Assembly: GCA_902786285.1 (NCBI GenBank)
Contig: CADABX010000025.1
Span: forward strand, 1-60,874
Length of the DNA: 60,874 bases
Source: Oscillospiraceae bacterium
Lineage (GTDB): Bacteria; Bacillota; Clostridia; Oscillospirales; Acutalibacteraceae
Direction: 5' to 3'
Notes under the pieces: model-generated
What the model saw: the letters and a program-made list of their open reading frames with translations, nothing else
Told to the model about the DNA's origin: nothing
Databases searched by the model: none
Translations under genes and position numbers: made by a program
Shown here: in pieces, positions 34,301 to 43,170 of the stretch
Layout: each line of letters begins with the position of its first letter
How positions within the stretch are numbered: position 1 is the stretch's first letter

Positions 34301-34904
34301 CTAACTGCCGGCCTGTTCCGCGCCGATCTCCAAAAACGCGAGAATTTGTGCAAAGTCTGCTGCTTCCAGCGTAACCGGCAGACCGCGGTCGGGCGGCGAG
34401 CACCGCGTCGAAAAACGCCGGCAGCGGCTTTTGCGCGCCGACCGCTTCTGACACGAACACGTGGGAAAACAGGGGAGCGAGGCCGCTTTTATTGAGCCGC
34501 CGCAGCTGGGTACGCGCCACACCGTTGGTGATGAGGGCAAGATCGAACCCGCCGTTTTTCAGCGCGTATAAAAAGGCGTCCGCGCCGGGCAGCAGATAAT
34601 CGCTTTCGCCGAGCTGCTCGAGATAGACGCTGCTGATTTCGTCCGGATCGATGCCGGCCGGAAAGCCGAACTGATAAAACAGTTCCTCAAACCGCTGCAC
34701 CCGCAGCCGGTCCTTTGTCACTTCGCCGCGCTCAAATGCACGCCACAAAGAAGCGTTGATCCGGTGATATTGCGAGAGGATCTCTTCGCCGTGCGGCAGA
34801 TTTCTGGCAGCCAGCACCTTTTCTAAGCTGTCGTGCTCCGCGCGGTTAAAGTCAAAAATCGTCTCGTCTGCGTCCAGCAGCAGCGTGGTATAGCGGTGCG
34901 CCAT
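34301..34904 (-). pseudogene. YjjG/YfnB-like HAD hydrolase with internal deletion and frameshift
   Basis: AAAGGAG and ATG at 34904 start MAHRYTTLLLDADETIFDF, the HAD nucleophile motif, followed by LALITNGV (motif II) and GAQKPLPAFFDAVLAA (motif III region). The frame then shifts: the in-frame continuation is nonsense that runs into the rubrerythrin gene, while the other frame reads GLPVTLEAADFAQILAFLEIGAEQAGS and stops at 34303-34301, a natural HAD C-terminus. The segment in between, with the metal-binding GDSxxxD motif IV, is missing, roughly 30 codons. So this is an inactivated 5'-nucleotidase-type phosphatase. The frame in some automated calls would be 253 residues and misleading. Confidence 0.75.
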
Positions 34905-35118
34905 GGCGCTCACTCCTTTCTTCTGCCGTTCATTTTAGCCGTTTTGCGCCCGAAAGTCAATGCGAAGACGGCAGATGTGGAAGAACCGACAAAAATTTCA
35001 AATCATTGCGACAAAAAATTTAGAAAAAAGACATTTCTTTTTTGCGCGATCTATGGTATGATGAATGCTGTATGAATAGACATGACCGAAAGGCCGTTTA
35101 TCGAAGGGAGCTTACATC

Positions 35119-35676
35119 ATGGAACAACAGGCATTCAGCGAAGGCATCGCGCCGGGCGGTCTAAGGGAACAGACCGAGATCAAGCTGCTGGTGTGCTATC
35201 TGCTCAAATCGCTCGACCGTCCGCTGAGCCGCGTGCAGATCAACGAGATTTTGCAGGAGTACCCGATCGCGAACTATTTCGAAGTGAATCAGGCGATGAG
35301 CGACCTTGTGAAAAGCGGCAATCTGATCAGCGAGCTTTGCGGCGAAGACGAGACGATGACGCTCTCCGCGCGGGCACGCTTTGACGTTGCGGCGATTGAA
35401 AAATCGCTGCCGCGCGCCATCCGCGAAAAAGCGGTACGCGCAGCCTGGGTGGTGCTCACACGCGAACGCATCCGCCGCGAAAGCAAAGTGGATGTGCAGC
35501 CGGCCGCATCCGGCGGCTATCATGTGACGTTTGCCGTGGAGGATATGGGCACCGAGCTGATGAAGCTGACGATCTATGTGGCGGAAGCGGATCAGGTGGA
35601 AACCGTGAAACGCAATTTCTTTGACCATGCCGTCGAGCTGTATTCGGATATCATCGCGTCGTTGACGGTGGCATAA
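35119..35676 (+). CDS. DUF4364 family winged-helix protein
   Basis: 185 residues that match the DUF4364 family of Clostridia: GGLREQTEIKLLVCYLLKSLDRPLSRVQINEILQEYPIANYFEVNQAMSDLVKSGNLI is a winged helix-turn-helix, followed by an alpha/beta C-terminal domain (VTFAVEDMGTELMKLTIYVAE). It is cytoplasmic and likely a transcriptional regulator, but no target is known. GGGAGC stands before the ATG. A TATGAT box (35056-35061) lies upstream without a clear -35. The GH43 gene starts 16 bases after its stop, so the two may be co-transcribed. Confidence 0.8.
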   Translation: MEQQAFSEGIAPGGLREQTEIKLLVCYLLKSLDRPLSRVQINEILQEYPIANYFEVNQAMSDLVKSGNLISELCGEDETMTLSARARFDVAAIEKSLPRAIREKAVRAAWVVLTRERIRRESKVDVQPAASGGYHVTFAVEDMGTELMKLTIYVAEADQVETVKRNFFDHAVELYSDIIASLTVA

Positions 35677-35692
35677 AAACGGAGGGACATGC

Positions 35693-37921
35693 ATGAAAAA
35701 ATTCTTTGTACTGATGCTGCTTGCGCTGCTGCTCGTGGTCGGTGTGGCCGGCTTTTTTGTGCATCAGTATCTGCTGCGCGATTATATCGTGTTTATCGAA
35801 AGCTTTGACAACGGCATCCTGACCGTGGACAACATCCGCACGGAGGGCACCGATCAGAAGTTCCGCGTCAAATGCAAATACGGCGAATACCTCACCGTGT
35901 CCATCAATCCGTCCCGCAGCGAGCGCGGCTATTACGATCTGGACCGTCTGACCGTCAACGGTGAGAACGTGACGAAAGAGGTCTCCATGCTGCAGTACCG
36001 CACCAAGGTGACCAAAAAGATGACGATCACCGCGACATTTAAACCCGGCGAAGAAACCGCCGCACGCGAAACGACGAACGAAACGCTGAATCTGGCCGCG
36101 CCGAGTCTCGACGTGACCAACAACACGCCCTATCTCGGCTCGCTGGGCGCCTATAATCTGAAGGACCCGTCAATCATCTATGACGAACAGAGCGGTTTGT
36201 ATTACGCGTTTTGCTCCGATAATCTGGTGGTCCACTCCAAGGATCTGATCAACTGGACGGGGAAGACCAACTATTTCAAAACCGTCACAACCGACGACGG
36301 CACGCTCGCGCTTGATTTTGACCAGTTCGATTCCGTGAAAGCCTGGGCGGCGGAACACGGCTATGAAAAGGACAAGCGCTATTCCTCCGCAACAAGCAAC
36401 CGCACCGTGCTCTCGCCGGAGATCGTGCGTGTGGGCAGCACCTACTATTTGTATTTCTCGGTTTCCAAGGCCGAGGAGGCGAACGAGGCCGCGATCTTCT
36501 GTGTGAAAACGAAGGACCTTGCATCGGCGATCAGCAATAAAAAGTGGACCGAGGTCGGCATCGTGCTGAGCACCTGCGGCTACAATGCCGGCACAGCGCC
36601 CGCCGCCGGCGAAAAGAAAGCAACCTCCGCCCATTACGACGCGTCCTATGCCGTGCATCCGAGTGTTGTGCGCGGCGCCGACGGCAGCATGTATCTTGCC
36701 TACGGCGGCACCTGGGGCCGTGCGGAGATCCGCGGCGCGATCTGGCTGCTGGAGCTTGATCCGCAGACGGGTCTGCTGAAGGAAAACAGCGCCATCAACG
36801 CATCGGGCGACGCGGTCTCCACCGTCCACGGCGTCACGCGTTATCACACGGGCGTGCTGATCGCGCAGCCCGGTTCGCTTCCCGAACACGGCAAAAACGA
36901 GGGCAGTCTGCTCTGGGGCGCAGAGCTGGTGCGCCGGGGCGACTACTACTATCTGCTGATGACCTACGGCACAGACGCGCGAAACTGCAGTGTGCGCGTG
37001 GCGCGCAGTGACAATCCGGCGGGACCCTATCTCGACTCGCTCGGCCGCAACGTGTCGAAATTTGAGTCGCAAAGCTTTTTGAGCCGCGACCAGTACCACA
37101 AGGGCGACATTCTGCTTGCCGGCTACAACTTCGACCGCTCCAACGACGGCGGCGTATCCTATCTCAATGCCGGCAAGGCTTCCACCGCGAGCCCGAGCGT
37201 GATCAAAACCGCCGACGGACAATGGATCATGGCGACCCATTCCCAGATCTATTTCAAGGTGGACGGCGTGCTGGAGACCGGTTACGACATCGCCAAAAAT
37301 CTGGAGGAATCGTATGACGCGAAGCCTGCGATGGAGATCCGTCAGATCCTTTGGAACGACAACGGCTGGCCGCTGGCTGTGCCGGAAGCGTATGACGGCG
37401 AGACCGTGAAGGAAATATTCACCGCCTCTCAGATGTACGGCGAATGGGATGTGATCGTGTTTGACCGCATGGACGGCTCCGACATTGCGCAAGCCGCATG
37501 CAGCCATTCGCAGACGGTTTCGATTCTGTCCGACGTTGCCATCACAAAACAGAACATCGACAAGAACACCAAGCTCGACAAGCTGTATTTCGCCAAACGC
37601 AACAGCCGCTCGTTTGAGATCCGGCTCAACGGCGAACTGTTTGTGATCTATCCGGTCGTCGCGTGGGACTGGGAACTGGACCGCGCCACGCTGACCTTCA
37701 CCGGCCAGGGCGAAAACGGCAGCACCGTCTGGGGCAAAAAGAGCTTTTCGTCCATGATGGGGCTGTATACCGACACGCTGTACTATCTGCTCGATCAGGC
37801 GGATCCCGAAACGCTGCGCCCGGAATATGAGGCGAAGCTGAAAAAGATCGAAGCCGACCCGACCCAGGCGCAGATCAATAAGCTCTGTCAGCAGCTGATC
37901 AAAGCGCTGCAGGCGCAGTAA
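35693..37921 (+). CDS. GH43-family arabinanase-like protein with N-terminal membrane anchor
   Basis: 742 residues. A hydrophobic N-terminal anchor (about 3-27) without a clear cleavage site is followed by a small beta-rich domain. The five-bladed GH43 propeller spans about residues 155-560: LKDPSIIYDEQSGLYYAF carries the catalytic Asp, VHPSVVRGADGSMYLAYGG the second blade and GAELVRRGDYYYLLMTYG the catalytic Glu. The C-terminal domain contains IRQILWNDNGWPLAVPEAYDGE, the feature seen in Bacillus endo-1,5-alpha-L-arabinanase AbnB. It probably cleaves arabinan in pectin outside the cell, which fits the GH28 gene at 58456. GGAGGG precedes the ATG. Confidence 0.85.
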   Translation: MKKFFVLMLLALLLVVGVAGFFVHQYLLRDYIVFIESFDNGILTVDNIRTEGTDQKFRVKCKYGEYLTVSINPSRSERGYYDLDRLTVNGENVTKEVSMLQYRTKVTKKMTITATFKPGEETAARETTNETLNLAAPSLDVTNNTPYLGSLGAYNLKDPSIIYDEQSGLYYAFCSDNLVVHSKDLINWTGKTNYFKTVTTDDGTLALDFDQFDSVKAWAAEHGYEKDKRYSSATSNRTVLSPEIVRVGSTYYLYFSVSKAEEANEAAIFCVKTKDLASAISNKKWTEVGIVLSTCGYNAGTAPAAGEKKATSAHYDASYAVHPSVVRGADGSMYLAYGGTWGRAEIRGAIWLLELDPQTGLLKENSAINASGDAVSTVHGVTRYHTGVLIAQPGSLPEHGKNEGSLLWGAELVRRGDYYYLLMTYGTDARNCSVRVARSDNPAGPYLDSLGRNVSKFESQSFLSRDQYHKGDILLAGYNFDRSNDGGVSYLNAGKASTASPSVIKTADGQWIMATHSQIYFKVDGVLETGYDIAKNLEESYDAKPAMEIRQILWNDNGWPLAVPEAYDGETVKEIFTASQMYGEWDVIVFDRMDGSDIAQAACSHSQTVSILSDVAITKQNIDKNTKLDKLYFAKRNSRSFEIRLNGELFVIYPVVAWDWELDRATLTFTGQGENGSTVWGKKSFSSMMGLYTDTLYYLLDQADPETLRPEYEAKLKKIEADPTQAQINKLCQQLIKALQAQ

Positions 37922-37941
37922 GTCGATAGTCATTAGTCAAT
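37921..37941. repeat. AGTNNNN heptamer tandem repeat
   Basis: Three 7-bp units, AGTCGAT, AGTCATT, AGTCAAT, starting on the last base of the GH43 stop codon. Same AGT-led type as at 25147-25198. Confidence 0.7.
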
Positions 37942-37944
37942 TGC

Positions 37945-37978
37945 AAAAGCCGCCCTCCGGGGCGGCTTTCCTATTTTT
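37945..37978 (+). terminator. terminator of the GH43 gene
   Basis: AAAGCCGCCC pairs with GGGCGGCTTT around TCCG and is followed by CCTATTTTTTC. The next 90 bases are C/T-rich, with degenerate CCTTTTT and TTCGTTCC units and no gene. Confidence 0.8.
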
Positions 37979-38064
37979 TCAAAGGCTTTTCATTAATCCC
38001 TTTTTCCTTTTTTCATTTTTCCTTTTTCCTTCGTTCCTTCGTCCCTCAATCCCTTCTTCCCAAT

Positions 38065-38095
38065 TGTATATTTTCTCCCATCCCCGCAAACACTA
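38065..38095 (+). promoter_or_regulatory. possible sigma-G-type promoter of sleB
   Basis: TGTATA (38065-38070), 18-bp spacer, AACACTA (38089-38095), which matches five of seven bases of the forespore -10 CATACTA. Forespore expression of sleB is established in Bacillus subtilis. Confidence 0.4.
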
Positions 38096-38127
38096 GTTGC
38101 AGTCAAACAAAAAGGGATGGTTCAACC

Positions 38128-38841
38128 ATGCAAAACAGAAAAAACAATCGCTTTCTTTCTTTTTTTCTCGCGCTGCTCCTTGTGCTGTGCGGCGGCTTCA
38201 CGCTGAACCGGCTGCACGCGCTGTCGGTGCCCGTCGCCGACGCGTTGGTGGATGCGCTTTCCCAACTCGGCTCGCGCGGGCAGGAGGTGCGTTCCATTCA
38301 GCAAAAGCTCCGGTCGCTCGGCTTCTATGCCGGTTCGGTCGACGGTATCTACGGCGCCCAAACCCGGCGCGCGGTCGTGGCGTTTCAAAAAAGCGTCGGC
38401 ATCACGGCGGACGGTGTGGCCGGGCCGAAAACGCTGCTCTATCTCGGCCTCGGTTCCGGCAGCGCGTCGGCGGCAAACGGCGGCTACAGCAGTGCGGATA
38501 TCACGCTTTTAGCAAAGCTGATCGCGGCCGAGGCGCGCGGCGAAAGCTATACCGGCCAGGTCGCGGTCGGCGCTGTGGTGCTCAACCGGGTACGCCATCC
38601 GTCGTTTCCCGACACGGTGGCCGGTGTGATCTATCAAAAGGGCGCGTTCTCCGCGGTCAACGACAGCAACTGGAGCGTGTCGCCGTCTGCAACCTCGCGC
38701 AAAGCGGCGCAGGACGCCATCAACGGCTGGGACCCCAGCGGCGGCGCGATCTATTATTACAACCCGGCCAAAACGAGCAACGCCTATATGCTTTCGCGCC
38801 CGGTCATCGTGACGATCGGCAACCACCGCTTTTGCAGTTGA
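38128..38841 (+). CDS. sleB: Spore cortex-lytic enzyme SleB
   Basis: 237 residues: an N-terminal signal segment (to about residue 32), a PG_binding_1 domain (GSRGQEVRSIQQKLRSLGFYAGSVDGIYGAQTRRAVVAFQKSVGITADGVAGPKTL) and a C-terminal hydrolase_2 transglycosylase domain with LLAKLIAAEARGESYTGQVAVGAVVLNRV, whose Glu in AEARGE is the catalytic residue. SleB degrades muramic-delta-lactam cortex during germination. No ypeB follows, although the two are usually partners. It has a terminator at 38855 and a possible forespore promoter. Confidence 0.93.
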   Translation: MQNRKNNRFLSFFLALLLVLCGGFTLNRLHALSVPVADALVDALSQLGSRGQEVRSIQQKLRSLGFYAGSVDGIYGAQTRRAVVAFQKSVGITADGVAGPKTLLYLGLGSGSASAANGGYSSADITLLAKLIAAEARGESYTGQVAVGAVVLNRVRHPSFPDTVAGVIYQKGAFSAVNDSNWSVSPSATSRKAAQDAINGWDPSGGAIYYYNPAKTSNAYMLSRPVIVTIGNHRFCS

Positions 38842-38854
38842 ACACCATCTGACG

Positions 38855-38898
38855 CACGAAGCGCCGCACCCTGTAACGGGAACGGCGCTTCGTGTTTT
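38855..38898 (+). terminator. terminator of sleB
   Basis: CACGAAGCGCCG (38855-38866) pairs perfectly with CGGCGCTTCGTG (38883-38894) and is followed by TTTT. Confidence 0.85.
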
Positions 38899-38945
38899 AA
38901 GGATAGAGAAAGAAAAAAGAGAAAAAGGCTTGTTGATGCGCGGCG

Positions 38946-39200
38946 TTATGCGGCGCGGTTTCTTTGCTTGCGCGACTGGGTGCGGCCGGTTTCCACCCGG
39001 CGCAGCGCCGGACGGGGCGCGTTGTTCCGGCTGCTTTCGTGTGCGGCGGGCTGCGGCTTTGCGGTGCCGCGTTTGCCAAACAGAGCAGCGAACAGCTTTT
39101 GTTCAAACGCGATCAGCTTTTCTTCAAACAAAATGCCGAGGATGATCAGCGCGAGGGTGGGGAAGAAGAAAGCGAGAAAAGATTGCATGGTTTCAAACAT
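38946..39200 (-). CDS. Small single-pass membrane protein behind a LexA-like box
   Basis: 84 residues. One hydrophobic segment at about 6-27 (QSFLAFFFPTLALIILGILF) is followed by an amphipathic helix (EEKLIAFEQKLFAALFGKRG) and a very basic, Arg/Pro-rich tail (about residues 45-84). GGAGG lies eight bases before ATG 39200, better than the ATG at 39206. A clean promoter and a GAAC-N4-GTTC box lie upstream. Small membrane proteins under LexA control are often cell-division inhibitors or membrane-active peptides in other bacteria, but no homologue is recognised here. Confidence 0.6.
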   Translation of the reverse strand: MFETMQSFLAFFFPTLALIILGILFEEKLIAFEQKLFAALFGKRGTAKPQPAAHESSRNNAPRPALRRVETGRTQSRKQRNRAA

Positions 39201-39216
39201 TGTCATAACCTCCGAA

Positions 39217-39230
39217 AGAACATTCGTTCC
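39217..39230. promoter_or_regulatory. LexA/SOS-box-like operator
   Basis: AGAACATTCGTTCC holds the inverted repeat GAAC-N4-GTTC. On the minus strand it lies about 15 bases after the -10 element and 17 before the start codon of the small membrane protein, overlapping the leader. Confidence 0.45.
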
Positions 39231-39244
39231 TGATTTCTGATATC

Positions 39245-39272
39245 ATTATAGCAGATTATTCGCAAAAGTCAA
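39245..39272 (-). promoter_or_regulatory. sigma-A promoter of the small membrane protein
   Basis: On the minus strand: TTGACT (39272-39267), 16-bp spacer, TATAAT (39250-39245). The 39273-39495 interval is AT-rich and holds no gene that I can support. Confidence 0.75.
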
Positions 39273-39495
39273 GACAAATGTTCAGAAATTTTCATTTTCG
39301 TATCCCAAAAAAAGGACTTAGTGATTTTTAGCGGGTTTTTGCTTCTTTTTCTCTTTCTGTCTGTTTTAAATAATGCGGGAAACTACCGGAATAGACCGAA
39401 CATAGCGCAGATCTTTTGTCAAAAAAACGGACAAGAATTTGTGAAAACTGCCGACCGGGAATCTTTCCAAAACGCGTGAAAAATGAACGCGGCTA

Positions 39496-39504
39496 TGATA
39501 TAAT
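39496..39504 (+). promoter_or_regulatory. extended -10 promoter of the lipase-like gene
   Basis: TGATATAAT fits TGnTATAAT exactly; the -35 region is poor. It lies about 35 bases before the ATG. Confidence 0.55.
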
Positions 39505-39539
39505 GGAAAAAAATATCAGAACAAACGGAGGACAAAACC

Positions 39540-40472
39540 ATGAGCGTTAAAACTGAATTCTATTTCCCGTCGGTATCCGGCCTGTGCGATATCCACGCCG
39601 CGAAGTATCTCCCCGAGGATGTTTCGGGTGTGAAAGCGGTCATCCAGATCGCCCACGGCATGGCGGAGCATCTCGAGCGGTATGAACCGTTCGCGGACGT
39701 GCTGTGCGCCAACGGCTTTGCGGTGTATATCAACGACCACGTCGGCCACGGCAAAAGCGTCAAAAACGACGACGAGCTCGGCTATTTCGGCAAAAAAGAC
39801 GGCTGGCAGAATTTTATCGGCGACTGCCGCAAGCTGATGGAAACGGCGCAGAGTGAATTTCCGGGCAAACCGTACATTTTCTTCGGCCATTCCATGGGCT
39901 CGTTTGTGGCCCGTGCGTTCTCCGCCAAATATGCGTCCGAGCTTGCCGGCGCCGTCTTCTGCGGCACCGCGGGCCCCAACCCGGCCGCGGCGGCAGGCAT
40001 CGTCATCGCCAACCTGATCTCCAAGCTCAAGGGCGACCACTACCGCAGCAAGATGATCGACAACATCGCCTTCGGCTCCTATAACAAACGCACCCCGGGC
40101 AGAACGCCGTTTGACTGGCTGTCCAGAGATGAGTTCCAGGTCGACAAATACATCGCCGACCCGTACTGCGGCTTTTTGTTCACCGCCAACGGCTACCGCG
40201 ATATGTTCACGCTGCTCAACTATGTCTCCGGCAAGGAATGGTTCGCGTCCTATGACAAGGATCTGCCGGTGCTGCTGCTCGCCGGCGGCGACGACCCGGT
40301 CGGCTCTTACGGCGACGGCGTCAAAAAGGTCCGCGATCTGCTGGCTGCCAACGGCAAAAAGAATATCACCATGCACATCTATGAGGGCGGCCGCCACGAG
40401 ATTCTCAACGAATCTGCGTTGTTCGACACGGTCTGCAAGGATCTGATCGACTGGGCGAACAGCATCATCTGA
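39540..40472 (+). CDS. Alpha/beta hydrolase of the monoacylglycerol lipase (serine aminopeptidase S33) type
   Basis: 310 residues, no signal peptide, so cytoplasmic. IAHGMAEHLERYEPFADVLCANGFAVYINDHVGHGKS is the oxyanion and early strand region of MGL/lysophospholipase proteins, and IFFGHSMGSFVARAF is the nucleophile elbow with Ser118. LLLAGGDDPVGSYGDGV and YEGGRHEILNE supply the Asp and His. It probably hydrolyses acyl-glycerols or related esters. GGAGGAC precedes the ATG. The large GH36-like gene follows by 29 bases, so the two are likely one operon. Confidence 0.85.
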   Translation: MSVKTEFYFPSVSGLCDIHAAKYLPEDVSGVKAVIQIAHGMAEHLERYEPFADVLCANGFAVYINDHVGHGKSVKNDDELGYFGKKDGWQNFIGDCRKLMETAQSEFPGKPYIFFGHSMGSFVARAFSAKYASELAGAVFCGTAGPNPAAAAGIVIANLISKLKGDHYRSKMIDNIAFGSYNKRTPGRTPFDWLSRDEFQVDKYIADPYCGFLFTANGYRDMFTLLNYVSGKEWFASYDKDLPVLLLAGGDDPVGSYGDGVKKVRDLLAANGKKNITMHIYEGGRHEILNESALFDTVCKDLIDWANSII

Positions 40473-40501
40473 CTGACATCTGAATCAAGGAGTGTACGGC
40501 A

Positions 40502-43138
40502 ATGACGGATCTGACAGGTGCATCCTTCTATACCATTGAAAATAGCTATCTTTCCTTGTCGTTTCCCGTGGAGGCAAAACGCCTTTCCGGCTTCCTTTTG
40601 TGCAACCGGCTCAGCGCGCGCCGTCTGTCTGTGGCAGACGGTTCCGCGCTGTTTTTGCTGCAGTTCAAAGGTGTGCTCGGCGGCGAAACGCTGCGCGCCG
40701 GAGATTTCAAAATCAGGGAAGCCCGGTTGGAACAGACAGGGGAACAGCAGGTGCTGACCATTTTCTTTCAGCCGTTTCGCGTGCGCGGCTGCCGGGTGGA
40801 GCTTTGCTATGAAGTGCAGCTTATGCAATACGATGCCTTTGCCCGCGCGCGGTTGATTTTGAAATGCGACAAGGAAAAGAGCGACCGTGCGTTGCTCGAA
40901 TCCATCGACTTTGCGCCCTTCGTGCTGCCGGAGGGTTCGTCCGGCTGGGCGCTGCCAAAGCAGGACGCGTCGCTGATCGGCGGCACACCGCTGTCGCTCG
41001 GACAGCCGTTTTTCATCGACCACTGCTTTTTCGGCAGCGAGTTCCCGGCGGCGTACAACACGATCCAAAACGGCGTTACCTGCGCAAAACGCTATTACGG
41101 CCGCACGCTCGACGACCTGACCGACAGCACCGGCTGCTTTATCACCGACGGTTTTGTGTTCGGCGCGGCGGAAACGCCCGACGTCTCCTCCGTGCGCACG
41201 GCGTTTTTTGCCTATATCGACAAGATCGCGCGTCCGTCGCGCCCGCGTGTGCAGTATAACACCTGGTTCGAACACATGCTGGATATCGACGAAGAGACGC
41301 TGCTGCAGGACATTGCCGATTTGGAAAAAGGCCGCAACGAAGCCGGCTGCGACGCCTTGGACTGCGTGGTGATCGACGACGGCTGGAACGATTACAACGC
41401 CGATTTCTGGGCGTTTAACGACAAGTTTCCCAACGCGCTGCACCTTCTTGCCGCGCAGGCGCGTTTTATGGGCGGGACCTTCGGCCTTTGGATCGGACCG
41501 CGCGGCGGTTATAACGCGCAGACGAAAAGCTTTGCGAAGGCGATCGAAAAAAGCGGCAACGGCTATTACAACAAAAGAAGCGGGGATATCTGTGTGGCAA
41601 GCCCGGTTTATACCGAACGCCTCGCCGGCTTTATGGCGAAGTGCCAGCGCGATTTTGACCTTACCTACTGGAAGATCGACGGCATCGCACGCGCATCGTG
41701 CAGCAATCAGAGACACAGCCATCTGGTCGGCGGCAAAGACGATCTGCTGTATTACACCGGATTGTGGGAAGCATGGATCAATCTGTTCGAATCCCTGCAC
41801 CGCAACAGCACCGGATCGCTGTTTCTCAATCTGACAAGCTATGCGCTGCCGAGTCCGTGGATGCTGCAATGGGTCCAAAGCGTCTGGATCCAGAACAGCA
41901 GCGATTTCGACTTTGCCAAAAGCGGCAAGCAAAAGCGCGGCATGGACGCTGCGCTGACCTACCGCGCCGGCCGGTACTATGATTTTTACCACACGCGCCA
42001 GTTCTGCTTCCCGGCGTCGCGGCTCTATCACCACGACCCAATCTACGCCGCCAAAGCCGATCTGGAGATGTCGGACGCAGAATTTTATACCTATCTGTTC
42101 GCCGTCGCCGCGCGCGGCTCGAGACTGACCGAGCTGTATCTCGGCAACAGCCGCATGAACCCGGTCAAATGGCGCATCTGCCGCGCAGCAGAGCAGTTCG
42201 GCAAGCAATACCGCCGCGTGCTCGACCATACGCTGCTGTTCGGCGGCGATCCGCTGGCGGGAGAGCTTTACGGCTTTGCCGCGTTTGACACAGCGGAAGG
42301 TCTGCTGACGGTTTGCAATCCGTCCGACGCGCCGCAGTCGCTGACACTGCGGCTGGACGAAACGCTCGGCGTCAAACGGAGCATGCGCAATCTGCCGCTG
42401 GCACAGCTCGTGCCGCAGGCGGATACCGGTGTGTTCGGCGCCTTCAGCTACGGCGACGATCTGCAGCTTTCGCTGCGCGGCCACGAATTGCAAATCTTCC
42501 ATTTCGGCACACTGCCGCCGATCTGTGCACAGCGGGTTCGTGCCCTGTCCGACCGCAGGGTCGAGGTCTTTTGCGATCAGGTCACAGACTGGAGCGGCGT
42601 ATCCTGCGCCGACAACCCGATCGAACAAATCGAACCGCTTATCGGCGGCTGGTCGGCGGTGCTGACGCTTCGCGACGCGTTTTCGGGCGAAACAAGCCTC
42701 ACGCTCGACGGTCTGCGCAACGCGCTTGGCGAAGTGCAAACGCTCGATCTTTGCTTCCTCGCGTTCCCGGACGGCCGGATCACACAGGGCGGCCTTTGCG
42801 GCACCGGCGGCTTTTCCGTCAAGATCAACTTCGATCCGCTGCTCAACAAAGAGCTGTTCCGTCAGGGCGGCGACGTGTCGGTCGTGATCGAGGAGGATCA
42901 TGTGGTGTTCACCGTCGGCAAAGCCCGTTTACGCTCGGTGCGTGATGTGCGCGACATAGTGCAGCTTTGCGCCGTGCGCGAGGACAGCGGCGTGCTCAAG
43001 CTCTATCTCAACGGGCAGCCCGACGCCGGTCTGCTGCCGCCCGACGGCGTCTTTTCAATCCCCAACGCTACGCCTTCCGTCGCCGATCCGGCGCGCACCA
43101 AGCTCTATTGCCGCGCGCTGGCGTATGACGAGGTGTGA
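40502..43138 (+). CDS. Large GH36-like (clan D-type) glycosidase
   Basis: 878 residues. An N-terminal beta-sandwich (about 1-250) is followed by a barrel: VQYNTWFEHMLDID, ALDCVVIDDGWND, FGLWIGPRGGYN and LTYWKIDGIARASC, the last with an Asp placed like the nucleophile of GH36 KxD motifs. Residues about 600-670 form a beta domain and the C-terminal 180 residues resemble a LamG/concanavalin-type fold. No signal peptide is present. It is probably an intracellular alpha-galactosidase or alpha-N-acetylgalactosaminidase relative; the family assignment is from motifs only. AAGGAGTG lies before the ATG. Its last four bases are ATGA-like overlap with an open frame of the next gene. Confidence 0.7.
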   Translation: MTDLTGASFYTIENSYLSLSFPVEAKRLSGFLLCNRLSARRLSVADGSALFLLQFKGVLGGETLRAGDFKIREARLEQTGEQQVLTIFFQPFRVRGCRVELCYEVQLMQYDAFARARLILKCDKEKSDRALLESIDFAPFVLPEGSSGWALPKQDASLIGGTPLSLGQPFFIDHCFFGSEFPAAYNTIQNGVTCAKRYYGRTLDDLTDSTGCFITDGFVFGAAETPDVSSVRTAFFAYIDKIARPSRPRVQYNTWFEHMLDIDEETLLQDIADLEKGRNEAGCDALDCVVIDDGWNDYNADFWAFNDKFPNALHLLAAQARFMGGTFGLWIGPRGGYNAQTKSFAKAIEKSGNGYYNKRSGDICVASPVYTERLAGFMAKCQRDFDLTYWKIDGIARASCSNQRHSHLVGGKDDLLYYTGLWEAWINLFESLHRNSTGSLFLNLTSYALPSPWMLQWVQSVWIQNSSDFDFAKSGKQKRGMDAALTYRAGRYYDFYHTRQFCFPASRLYHHDPIYAAKADLEMSDAEFYTYLFAVAARGSRLTELYLGNSRMNPVKWRICRAAEQFGKQYRRVLDHTLLFGGDPLAGELYGFAAFDTAEGLLTVCNPSDAPQSLTLRLDETLGVKRSMRNLPLAQLVPQADTGVFGAFSYGDDLQLSLRGHELQIFHFGTLPPICAQRVRALSDRRVEVFCDQVTDWSGVSCADNPIEQIEPLIGGWSAVLTLRDAFSGETSLTLDGLRNALGEVQTLDLCFLAFPDGRITQGGLCGTGGFSVKINFDPLLNKELFRQGGDVSVVIEEDHVVFTVGKARLRSVRDVRDIVQLCAVREDSGVLKLYLNGQPDAGLLPPDGVFSIPNATPSVADPARTKLYCRALAYDEV

Positions 43139-43170
43139 TCCGATCAAAGCTTTTTATAGGAGGAGTAGAA

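Noticed and set aside
36170-37933. 587-codon minus-strand frame
   Set aside because: Antisense shadow of the GH43 gene.
40379-42901. 840-codon open frame on the minus strand
   Set aside because: Antisense to the GH36-like gene, Arg/Ala/Gly-rich, without a domain or ribosome site.
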